Shown: positions 1 to 12,000 of the stretch, one piece after another
Position numbering within the stretch: the first letter of the stretch is position 1
How the letters are laid out: every line of letters begins with the position of its first letter
Assembly: GCA_964035545.1 (NCBI GenBank)
Contig: OZ037765.1
Span: 13,944,698-14,008,697, forward strand
Direction: 5' to 3'
From: Bugula neritina
Lineage: Eukaryota > Bryozoa > Gymnolaemata > Cheilostomatida > Bugulidae
DNA length: 64,000 nucleotides
The notes under the pieces: generated by a model
The model's input: the letters and a program-made list of their open reading frames with translations, nothing else
The model's database searches: none
Told to the model about the DNA's origin: nothing
Program-made: the position numbers and the translations under genes

Positions 1-1505
1 TGAAGTGAAGAGTTGACAGTTTTCATAGTGACATTAACCCCAATATTTTAACCATTTAAGCTGAATTATAGTACTAGTATATTTTATACAGAAAAGGATG
101 TGCATATCCGTGACAATTGTAGTTGGGTCTATACTATATTTCTAATTTTCTATCATTCAGTAATCGGATATATAAATACAGTTTGTATAGTGCTTGACTA
201 TATATTTTATTATCAGAGCAAATTTTTATAGTTGCCCTATTGGTGAATTTTGTTTTTTTTTCTTCTACCTTTTGTAATAATAAAATGTATATAGATCTTG
301 ATTAGGTTCAATCCTAGTTCAAATAAAAAATTGTTCAGAATTCTGCTTTTTAAAACAGGTTAGTAATAAAGTATTATAAATCTATTAGTTCTGTATGTGG
401 TTGCTATCTTTAAATTTGCAAACTGAACACACTTTCATAATGCTATTCAGCTCAGCAGTCCGGTTAATTAGTCAAATGTCTGTATAGCCTGTTAGTAGCC
501 TAACGAAAATTCATGCTTGACCTAGAAAACGTTTTATGCTGTCAATGTACATCTCTACACTTGGTGTATACTATATTTCGATTTAGTATATGCAATTATG
601 GAACATTATTTTCTAACTCAGTTTGCTATTTTACTAATGTTGAGAACTGACGATTTTTTATCACTGCCTCAGTTTTGGGTTCTTCTCATTAATAAAAGAT
701 TTTGTGAAACAATCACAATGCACTAAAACAGCTGGGAAGTCATGCAACATCAATGTAAGAGAATGCAAATACATGGTGGATCTGAGCTTTGAGGGGAATT
801 GTAATGTGATCATGTAACACAAATCTAGTGTTATTTGAAATAAAATTGTAGAAATGAAGGACGTGGTTAGACCATGAATATTCATCAATAATATATACTA
901 GCTATAAATTTTTGCTGATGAATGTGTGTTGGCAAATGGTTCATTTCTGCTCTGCATGCATTTAATATATTTACACACCACACATCACACATATGAGCAT
1001 TGTCAGTTTTTGAAAAGAAAATAACATGCATTGGTGTTGTTTGGGGCAAAAACTAAAGTCCGAAAACTTCAATAAATTCTGTTGTACTTTGAACTTGAGT
1101 TTTGACCAAATGTTAAAACAGAAGTCAAGGCAAGTATTAAATCATAAAATTCAAGGTAGGTATCACCACTAATTCATTCCAACATGCAACATACTATAGA
1201 AAAGAGCTCGACATTTGCATACTTGTCACTCCCAACACTGCAACACAGAATCTAGAACATGACTGTGCTCGTTTTTAGTCACTTATACTAGCTCTCAATT
1301 GTCACTGCATGCCGCATGGTGTTTTCAAAATAATATGTTAGTTTTATGAGTTGGTATACGCCAAAGTGTATTTTTTAGATAAATCCAGATAATGCATAAG
1401 ACGATCATAAAATAAACTTTTGTAATGAAACTTTTTAATTTTTCATGACACCTTAATTACACCAATTATTCTTATTGACAAGTAACATTGCTTATATGTA
1501 TTTTT
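1..1505. other. AT-rich intergenic DNA
   Basis: No coding segment, RNA gene or recognisable element is visible. The open frames here are short, have no family resemblance and lie in AT-rich sequence. Some diverged repeats may be present but I cannot name any. Confidence 0.6.
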
Positions 1506-1746
1506 CGGTTATAGATAAAAGTGGCACAGGTAATAATAGCATTGGTAATAATGACACAAATGGAAAGTAGATAAAAATACCACAAGCTGATGTTAAACTT
1601 TCCAATACCCCAAACTCAAACCCCCAACCCTTAAAACCCAACCTCAAACTCTCATCCCCAAACCCAAAACCCCCATTCCAAACCCCCAACCCAAACCCTA
1701 ATTTGAAAGTGTGCCATTTTTACCTGTGCCATTTTTACCGCACACC
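1506..1746. mobile_element. MITE-like inverted-repeat element with AC-rich core
   Basis: The two ends are imperfect inverted repeats: both begin CGGT and then carry TGGCACAGGTAA preceded by a TAAAA run. The ends lie about 240 bp apart. The middle (about 1605-1705) is a degenerate CCCAAA/CCCCAA-rich stretch that resembles, but is not, a telomeric repeat. No coding capacity is seen, which fits a non-autonomous DNA element. I found no clear target-site duplication, so the superfamily is unknown. Confidence 0.5.
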
Positions 1747-2498
1747 GTATTTGTCAACAGAGAGCAAAAGTAAGACTATACAATGACTTTGAATTCATAA
1801 TATTAAAACCACTGCATAAAAGAACTATATGAAAATGTGGGTTGATTTAATCGTATTTACCATAGCACATAATAAATAATTATTGCACGTATAAAAATTT
1901 AGCCATGTTACATAACGAATAGGCTATATGAATTATAAAATAAATATATTAGATAACTCATTTATGCTATAATATCATGAAAAATAAAACTGCAAAAATA
2001 ATTATACACTATATATATGCTTTGTAAAGTTGTGCTGTTATAGTTTCTTTTATATAATCTATATGCCCTATTGGGTATTTTAGCATATATTATTTTTATA
2101 ATCAATTTATTATAGACTATTAGAAGTGTGTAAAACAAAATTTAAATAATGTGTTTTACACATATAGAATGTCACTATAAATAGTTTTATCGATTTTCAA
2201 CATATGACCTGCTTACCCAGACAAAGGCATATAACAAAACCTGCCCTAATCAATTTTTGTTGATGCCAATATAAATTAAATTATATAATATAGATATTAA
2301 AACATTACATGATAAAGTAATAGTAAAGTGTATATAAATTATGGCAGACAATAACATAGCGTAAGTATTTAATACAAATAATATAATGGCTGTGGGAAGT
2401 GTACCCCCCCCCCCCCAGTACTCCCTACCTAAGTACTTGCAGCAGAGCAGACATTGTATTATATTATGATGCATAAAAGTTCCAAGAAACTACAACTC
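1747..2498. other. AT-rich intergenic DNA with a poly-C run
   Basis: Nothing coding is supported. A run of about 15 C lies at 2404-2418. Confidence 0.6.
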
Positions 2499-2789
2499 TG
2501 TTATCGATGCTGTAATCCCATGCGACACTGCGTCACTCCCTGCGGTGATACCGCCGGAACCTTCCATCAGTGACCAATCAAGACTAACCTCTTGGATATA
2601 AACAGCGCCTTCCGGCACCCAGCCTCAGTCAGAGGATAACTGTCAGATAGACTAAGATAATATTGTGTAACTGTTCTATATGTGTTTACCTATTCTTTTG
2701 CGACTATTGATTACTTTATGTGTATCTAATTAGACTTTCAATACAGTTCTTTCATAAAAGTCAACTATTTCGGTTCTTCTCATAACCGC
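2499..2789 (+). mobile_element. Possible solo LTR upstream of WDR18
   Basis: The segment starts TGTTATCGATG and ends near CATAACCGCA. It is less AT-rich than its flanks and holds a TATA-like motif (GGATATAAACAGCGCC, about 2596-2611) followed by a T-rich 3' part, an arrangement like that of LTR-retrotransposon LTRs. No second copy or clean target-site duplication is visible, so the assignment is by resemblance only. It ends about 260 bp before the WDR18 start codon and could influence its promoter. Confidence 0.35.
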
Positions 2790-3048
2790 ATAGTGAAGCA
2801 TGCAGCAGTAATTCGTGTGTACAATAATATCTACCCCACTTTAGTAGGGCATAAAACTACAACAATAACACACATAATATAAAATAGTATATTGAATATT
2901 TGAAGCATGAGTTTGCACCCTTGCAACTTGTATAATTTCATGCAAAGCGTGACCTTTATACACTTTATGGGGAGTTTTCATTTCTATCACGCGTTAAAGC
3001 GAAAACCGAACTATTGTTGACATTGACATTTACGCACAGGCTCTGATA

Positions 3049-6000
3049 ATGGAAAAACCACGTGAAGTAAGTTCTAAAATATTTGCATTTTGAAATTAAT
3101 ATTTCATTATTTGCTATTACTATAACTATTAGTGTTACAGTTACTATAACTATTAGCATTAATATAACTATAAGAATAAGTTTTTACTTTTAGTTTTACA
3201 GTTTTAGCTATACTTTTATATTATAATAATAAATATAATTATAATATTAATATTGATTATCATTAAATTTAATTATAAATTAGCATTATCATTATGATAA
3301 TGATATACATATTGATAAAATTAAATGATGTTCTATCCTATGACTATGAGTATGAGTATCACTATCAGTATCAGTATGAGTATGAGCATAAGCAATACAA
3401 TTAAAAATAACTACTGTAGCTAATGACACTCTTGTCTACCAAGAGATAGCCCAATAGTAATAGTAATACTAATTCTAATACTAATAGTAATAGTTATACT
3501 TATAGTAATATTATTATTAATAATACTAATACTAATAGTAATAGTAATACTAATAGAATTAGGGTGAGTGCCGAAGATTCCCATGTAGCCTAACCTAAAT
3601 CTAAATTCACTCGACTTAAAGTTAGAATTACAGTTTGAGTTACTGTTAGTGTTACTGTTACTCATACTGTTAGAGTTATTGTTTCAATTTCAGTTTGGTC
3701 AGGCAATTTAAATTTGTGACAATTAATACAGTCATTTCTCACCTTCTTGCCTCTCTCCGCCATTTCCTGATCGGGTGGCGGGCTTTTGGCTAACCGGGTA
3801 ACCCCCAGGTGAACCAGACTTTTCCATCTTACTCGGTCATTTGTGTCATTCTGGTATAGATCTAGCCAGCGGCGGTCAGCTTTGATTGTGTCACTCCACC
3901 GTTGTTTCGGCTGACCACGCCCTCTGCTTCCCTCTACCCTCATTTCATATACTCTCCTGAAATCGTCATCTTTCTCACGCCAGCAAACATGGCCATACCA
4001 CTCCAGCCTCTTTTTTCAAGACATCTCTGATTGGCAGAATATTAGCTTCTGTCGTTATTTCTTCATTTCTTTTGTGATCTTCTAAATTTATCCCAAGGCA
4101 GTACCTTAACGTGCGCATCTCGCAGGAGCTAACTTTGTCTACCAGAGTTCCTGTGACAGGCCAGGTCTCATCTCCGTATGTTAGAGTAGGACTAATGGCA
4201 GTCTTATATATGAAGACTTTTAAGTGTGTTGGCATTTTTCTGTCGCACAGTACTCCGCTTAAGTCGCGCCATTTGTTTCATGTCTTAGAGATGCGCAGCT
4301 CTACTTCTCTACGGCATCCTCCCTCCTGGTGGATGGTGGTACCTAGGTATTTGAACTGCGTGCTTCTAGCTAGTAGCTCTTTTTCTTCTGAACCGTACAT
4401 TTTCATCCAGATGTTGCCATCCTCACCTATCGGTGGCAGATATTCTGTCTTTGATCTACTTATTCTGAGTCCAACACTTTCCATCCTCTCTCTCTCCATA
4501 CTTCCAATATTTTTTTCTAGATGTTCACGGTTACTGTCACATAACACTAGATCATCGGCAAATAACATAGCCCATAGTGTACCTTCTTCAATGCTCTCAG
4601 CAATTACATCCATAATGATGATGAAGAGTGGTGGACTCAAGGCAGATTCTTGGTGTAAACCAACCAATATTTCTATGGCCTCTGTGCTCCCAGTGGTTGT
4701 TCTAATTTGAGTTTGACAGTTCTTATACATATCTTGGATGGTCATGATGCACCTTTCAGGCACCTCTTTTTTGAGGCAGTACCAGATCAAGTTCCTTGAA
4801 ATGGTGTCGTAGGCCTTTTCTAGGTCTACGAACACCATGTGCAGGTTTCTGTTGAACTCCCTAAATCTTTCTTGTAATATTCGTAAACAGAACATTGGCT
4901 CAGTAGTTGATCTTCCTTTCTGGACGCCGTATTGATTTTTCTTGATGTTGACAATCGCCCCAAGTCTTGCTTCAATCACTCGTTCTAAAATTTTCAGGCA
5001 GTGGCTGAGGAGTTTGATACCGCGGTAGTTTCCGACATCAGCAAGTCTCCTTTCTGCTTGAATAGTGGTGTTATCACGCGTTTTCTTCATTCATTGGGTA
5101 TGCCGTCTCTCAACATCTCTCGCCGGCAAGATGTTATCCAGTTTATTCCTCTCTCTTTAAGCAGTTTGATTAGGTCAATTGGGAGCTCATCCCGTCCGAC
5201 AGACTTGTTCTTCATTTTCTCTAGCTGCTGCACAACCTCTGTTGTTTGAAGTTCTTGGATTGTGCCTTCAATTGGTGGTACTGTAGCAAGCTCTTTCCTG
5301 GTGTTTTCGGTATTCAAAAGAGCATCGAAATAGTTCCTCCACCTGTCTTTCACTTTAGTGTCATCACTCAGGATATATCCATTTTCATCTTTCACCAAGG
5401 CGAGTTTGTCTATGTCTTTGGACCTCCGCTGTCTGGTTTTAGCCAAACGGTGAATCAACTTTGGACCATTTACAGCTAGCTCCGTGTACAGATTCTCATT
5501 TGCAGCATCAAGTGCAAGCCTACACTTTTCTTTACATATCTTGTTACCGTTCCTGTATATCTCTCGATCCTCCTGTCTCAGATCGCTTCCACATTTTCCA
5601 TGCTTGTTTCTTCCTCTTAACTGCTTTTTTTACTTCTTCGTTTCACCATCAGGATTCAAGGTAATTTCCTGGGGTTGATTCACCAAGCACTTCTCTAGCG
5701 GTCAATCACTATGGGGAAAGTCTCTTCCCAGCCTACTTTCTCCCTCTCTGCAAGTTCTTCGAGCTTTTCTGCCAGCCTCTGTATTAGTTCTTCTTCTTCT
5801 TGTTCTCGCAGTTTCCACCAGCTAATTCATTTCTTGCGCTTTCTTCTCTTCCGCTTTTTTTTTTCAACAACAATATCCACAACTGGTAGCCTGTGTTGTG
5901 CTGTTACACATTTTCCTGGGATAACTTTGAAATCCTTAACTTTTCCGAGTTTTTCTCTCCTCACTGTGACGCAGTCTATTACAGTCTGGCTCTGTCTACT

Positions 6001-9000
6001 CTGAAAGGTGTATGTCTGGGCATCGCTCTTACTGAAAAATGTGTTAACCAAAGCCAAATCGCACAATTTAGCAAAATTTAGAATCTTTTCACCGTCTGCA
6101 TTGATTATTCCTCGTTAACCTCGCTCGCATACTTTTCACAGGGTCAGCAAGATCATCTAACCTCTGTGCATCGCTTATCACGGGAATGCCCTAGCATGGT
6201 CTGGTTCTCTTTGGTTGTCTGGCATAATAGTTTGAGGCATAGTTTTTTCCGGCCGGATGCTCTTCCTGTCGCCGAACCCTCTGTCTTTATTTGGGCTTGG
6301 GACCGGCTAAGTTTTACACTGGCTTGTGCACTCCTCAGGCAATATAATTAATACAGTCATTTATTTGCAAAAGTTTAATAGCTCATTCAGACCCGAATTC
6401 ACATTCGCTGGGTCCGGAATCCCAAAGTACACAAAAACTTAACTATCATTGTTTTAATTAGATACTAAATAAAAAAGCAGTAAATGTAATATTGTAACTC
6501 TTATTACCAAACAAAGGTGGTCTTGAACTTTTGCAAATGACTGTAATTGTACATATGTTTTTTTTGTCTTTGTTACCTATTATGGTAACTGCTGTTTTGG
6601 CATTGTGTTTGTTTTTAATTACATACTTCACAGTGTTGGATTGTGTTTTAAAATTAAATACGTCTATAAATTCTCAACTGCATCAGTGAAAGTTTGACCC
6701 AAACTGCTACACTATTTTCCTTCTAAAGATTTTGGCAAACGATTTTAGCCTCATGACAACATGTCAACATTTAAATTATTATTTTCAGTTATAAACAGCC
6801 TAAATAATAATATTCAATGTTAATTTAGAAAAAATAAAGCCACAGGGACCAGCTTTTAAAATGCTGATATCAACCCGCTACGGTAGATACTTGCAATTAC
6901 TTACCTATTATTTTCTAATTTCTATTAAGTCAATATAAATATTTAAATTGACATAGTGTACATGTTAACTTAAATACTTGTAAGTCAACTTCAATTTACT
7001 CAAGTCAATACTTTAATTGGTTTTGTTTTCTATTTGAGCCGTGCTTTAACTTAGTTAAATGTCCAGTATCTAAATAACTAATGAGCAATTACAATTATTA
7101 TTTGTTATTGTTATGGTTATGATACCATTATTAATTCAATCTAATAGCTCCTTCTAATGCTTTTCTAAATTTAACAAATCAGTGAAGGGTCAGCCAAAAA
7201 AGAAAGGATTAACTTAGTTTGTGGGTATTGTATAATAATAGTTAATATGCAACTGGTTGATGTAATTCTAAATATGTTGACTATATTGATTAATATAAGT
7301 CAAATTTAAATTAGGAATCAAATTGTAGAAGAGTTATTAGATTTCAGTCATTCTCAAAACAATTAGTTCCTAAAATTATGGTTTGTAGACATTAGATGCA
7401 TTAGAAGGAAATAGCTTCATAGTTCAAGTTATTTAATATTAAAGTGTTTAATGCTTAGTACTATAGTCTTATTTAATAAGTTCAATAATGTTATAAGGGT
7501 ATTTATTCAATATAAACATTACATAATTTCAATACTTCTTTTGCAACATAAAACTTTCTCTTCCGTTTTGTTAATATGAATAAAATATTAAATGTCAAAC
7601 TTTGAGGCTAAATTATTTTTCATAAACACAAGGATTGAAAGGCTGACTTGACAATTGTTATGATTTTTGTTTTAGATGTAAATATTCACGAGCAGCACCC
7701 AAGATGATCAGTTTTTAGTCCCTAAACTAGGTTGTACTTTGCAGTAGACAGCATTAATTTACTGTTCACTTTTTATACAACAGGTCCTGTGGTCAACGGA
7801 ATCATCTGGTCAGCTGTGGAATACTTGTGTGTGGGATCTGCATTCTTGCTCTGTGGAACATGTGTTTAAGGGAGGAATTTCAGCTGCTAAATCTTTATGT
7901 ATCGTCAACAACAGCATTCTCTTAAGTGCCGAAAAGGACAAACCTTTGCTTCACAATTGGATTTTAAAGAGAAGAGTATGTATTAGTCTATCTATGTAAT
8001 ACACAATTATCAGATAGTTGTACTCTTGTTCGGAGTTGGTTTTTAACCAGATTTGTTTTAAAGTCATCGCAAGTCCAGCAAAGTCCATGGCTAGCCATCT
8101 GGCATGGCATGGCAAAAGTCAATATGCATCAATCTGAATAAAATTGTAGGTTTTTTGGAAGTTGCCAATAGCAACTCATTTAAACATTTATATAGGAATT
8201 GGGTCATTTTACTTAATTTAGTACACACTGGAAATCTCCAGTTTTTAGCTATTTTTCACAAATTAGCTGCTAATGAACATGGGATTTTGCTCAAAACTAG
8301 TAAAATATCAATAAATACACCTAAGTAATCAAGGTTCTTGATTTTGCTTGATTTCCCATGGTTTTTCTTATTTATTTAGCTAATTAGGGGTGCGGACGTT
8401 ACGAAAAAACCGTAGCGGTCAACAATCGAAAGTAGCTGAATAATTAGGAAAAAACATGGGAAATCAAGCAAAATTAACAAGAAACTTGATTATTTAAGTG
8501 TATTCATTCATATTTTACTAGTTTTGAGCAAAATACCATGTTCATTAGCAGCAAATTTGTGAAAAATAGCTAAAAACTGGAGATTTCCAGTGTGTACTAA
8601 ACTAAGTAAAATGACCCGATTGTAAATAATTGTCAAAAATAATTAGTAAATATAATTTGTTGCAGGATAGTAAGCAAAACCGTATAATACTACCTGGAAA
8701 AGTTACGGCTGCAGTTACTACTAAAGATGGACATTACTATATAGCAGCTATTGGTCAAAACCTGCATATATGGGAGGTAAAAAGACTGTTCATTATTGAA
8801 ATGATTTCAGATACTGTCCGAGAAGCATTGTTCAGATTGAAATGAAATTGCTATATAAACTGCCTAATTTGTTATAATACTTTTATAGTTAAACAGTGGA
8901 AGGTTATTGGCTCTGGTTTCAGCCCATTATCAACCTATCAGATGTGTTTGCGTTACAGAAGATGGTTCTAGCATTATAACTGGGGGAGATGATGCTATTG

Positions 9001-12000
9001 TTCATTGCTGGTCATTTAGTAGGTAAGTTTGCTGGTATCTTTAGTGTCTCTCTAATATTAGTATCTATGCCAAATTTTCACCTTATTTTACCCAATCCGT
9101 AGTTTAAAGAGTTCTGAATAGCTGTTGGTGAAGATACTAATCTAGTCAGCTTGCGTGTTTATTTTAAATCTTTTGATTGCCTAAAAACTAAGCAGTTGAA
9201 AATATTTCATTTCTCGCTGAGTTCTGCAATAAAAACTCACACAAGTTTATAGTCACCATCCCTGTGAGAAAACCGCTGATGGGAAGGTTTTTTGTTAAAT
9301 CAGGCTAAGGACTTATTCATATGTGGCACAGGCGCAATTATGACTGGATGCTCTTCCTAACATCACCAATGGCCGCTGCCTGGGCTTACTAGGAAAGCGC
9401 TCTAAAGTCTAACCCCTAGACCACGGCTGCTCCCTTCACTGAATTCTGCAATGCCTAGTAGAATTAGCATATTATTTATTGTGTTGAATAGTCTGGTGGA
9501 TGGAGCAAGAAATGTAGCTCAGAATACTCCTACTTGGTCCTTCTCAAATCATAGCTTACCAGTCACAGATATCTGTGTTGACTCTTTTGGAGCTAAGTCT
9601 AGAGTATTTACCATATCTGCTGATCAAACGTGTAGGGTAAGTTAAACATTTGTTTCTGTTACTTACATTCTAAAAATAAACTAACCGTATTATTGTGTAA
9701 TAAAAAAGAGTAGTGGTTGTTTTAGTATTGTATGTGAATGAAGCAACTCATCAATGGTTTATATACATCAACTTGCATATTCATCAATAGAAGTCGCAAT
9801 AAAAGGCATAAAAATGTTCTATTTCAATTAATATTTAAGTTTTATAAATTGAATTGAAGTTTTGTGTTACGGCATTATAAATCTGTCATTGTAGTTGTGT
9901 GTGCACAGAATTATATGTGTGAATTATTTCCTGTATTTTTATTTCTACATAATTTGCTAGAACATTTTCATTTTTGATCGGGTGTTGTAAAAGCAAGATA
10001 GGAAAATGAAGTGTTGAAAAATGTTGAAAATAATTATGAACTGATGTATTTTCACTATGTAGCTTAGGCAAATTTAATTACTACCTTTCTAATCGTTTCA
10101 TATAGCATGGTTTACTTTACTCTAATTTTTTCTATCAAGTTTAGCAGGTAGCTTTAAATTAATTTTTTTTTTAATTTTTGAAAGGGTTTTAATCTTTAAA
10201 CAATTTTTTATTTAACCCTTCCTGAATCTCAAGTAATATAAACTGTTCAGTTGTTAGTTTTAGCATGCAGAAAATACTTTATTTGTGGGAACTAATATCT
10301 ATCTTTCTTAATGTGACCTGTAAGCAAAATATGTGTAACAGACATTATTATTTAGTCTATAGTACACTTCCAGTGCCATTTAGGCTAAGGCCACACGACT
10401 CAGATTCCTCTAGTGGACTACATGCCGAAAATTCGTATAGCCCAAGAATAGGCTGCTGTGTGCAGATTTTCATGCAGATAACATGCTGAGCAGAGAGTGC
10501 AGAAAGCTCGTTTGATCTAATTGGCTGGTTTCCGTTAGCGAGCACACTTTTTTTAATTTCATTTTGCGTTTTGATTTTTATCAAACTGAATTAAAACAGT
10601 TTCATGTAGTTTGCATTTTCCGCTTTTATAATATCTGAAGGCACTTAGCCGGTGACTTAGATTTAAAAACAAACGCCTGTAGGTGAGCAGTAAAGTTAAA
10701 CTCTAAGATTATTAGCTAATAAATTTGCGCACCCACAACCAACGCATTGTGTGTGACAGGTTGTTCCTGCAACGGATTTGCAAGAATTTGGACCCGCATG
10801 CAGAAAATCCTCGTCGTGTGGCCCTAGCCTTAAACTATTTTTCAGTAGCTACAGGTGTGCTTTGTGCCTGGAGAAAGGACAACTCTCATTGATTATAGAG
10901 AAAGATATTCTGTTTTGTTTATCTTAGTAGCTTGAAAACATAAATCTAAGATTTCAAAAAAATTCAAATATAGTAAGGCTCTCATTTAGTCCAATTTCTT
11001 AATACTATTAAACAATAATTTCTAATGGTTTTGTTTCAGTTGTATGACATATCTACTTCGGAACAGCTAGCAACTTTTGTCTTTGACACTGGATTATCGC
11101 AAGTGACTTCACACACGGCCCAGTCTACATTCTATGTTGGCACTCTCATAGGCCACATATACAGAGTCAGCCTATATCCTGCGGTAATCTCTCTCTCTAT
11201 TGTATTGTCCTTCTGTCTATCTTCTAGTCTTACCCGTTGAGTTCCTCCTATGCCTACACTACCAGAATAATCAACATAAATATGACCCTCTGGGAGTTGT
11301 GCTGAGTAGAGCACTGTTGCCTTGACTGAGTTGTATTTTCGGTTTTATTAGTTGAACATAGAGGAGAACAACTTTCAAACACTACTAAAATAAACATTTT
11401 CATTGTTTTTGTAGTCCATGAAATCAGAATATCACGTTTCAACCAGCACAGATACAAATCTCTTGGTTTTCAGTGGTCATAGGTAAGTAAACTATAACAG
11501 TTATCACACTACCCATGTATACATGACTGTTTTTCTACATTATAGTATTGTTTGTATCGTTGTGCTGTGTTTACAGTGCTGAAGTAACTTGCCTGGTGCT
11601 CAATATAGACGGGTCCATTCTTGCCTCTGGATCCAAGGATATGTCCGTTAAGTTGTGGCACACATCCTCTGGTCAATGTATACGAACCCTCCCTCATAAA
11701 GGTGACTCACAAATCTAGACTTTGCTTAACCTAGAAAATGTTTGATATTTCTGTAATTTGATAAGTTCTTCTTTGTACCTGCATGGCTGTTATTTCCTGT
11801 ATATTTATAGGTTCTATAACTAATTTGTTGATTACTTCATATCCAAGCCAGCTTAGCTCAGAACTGTTATCGCCGGTTGCTGGTTTGAAACAACTTGAAA
11901 GGCATCTTCACGGGAATAACGATGTTGATGGAACAGTTGAGGTCACCATCCCTGACACTCAATCTCAGGTACTTGCTGTATTCTCTAGGCAACTCGTTCC

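Noticed and set aside
1605..1705. Interstitial telomeric repeat
   Set aside because: Units vary between CCCAAA, CCCCAA and CCTCAA with no run of a true telomere hexamer, and it sits inside an inverted-repeat element.
3420..3665. Open frame made of S, I, T and N repeats
   Set aside because: Produced by period-3 simple repeats; no start context or family.
4111..4710. 199-codon plus-strand open frame
   Set aside because: It is antisense to the LINE reverse transcriptase, which has the diagnostic FADD motif on the other strand.
6305..6345. Hammerhead ribozyme at the LINE 5' end
   Set aside because: CTGAGGA is present, but stem II does not pair well and the GAAA is replaced by AAAA, so only the shared 14-mer is reported.
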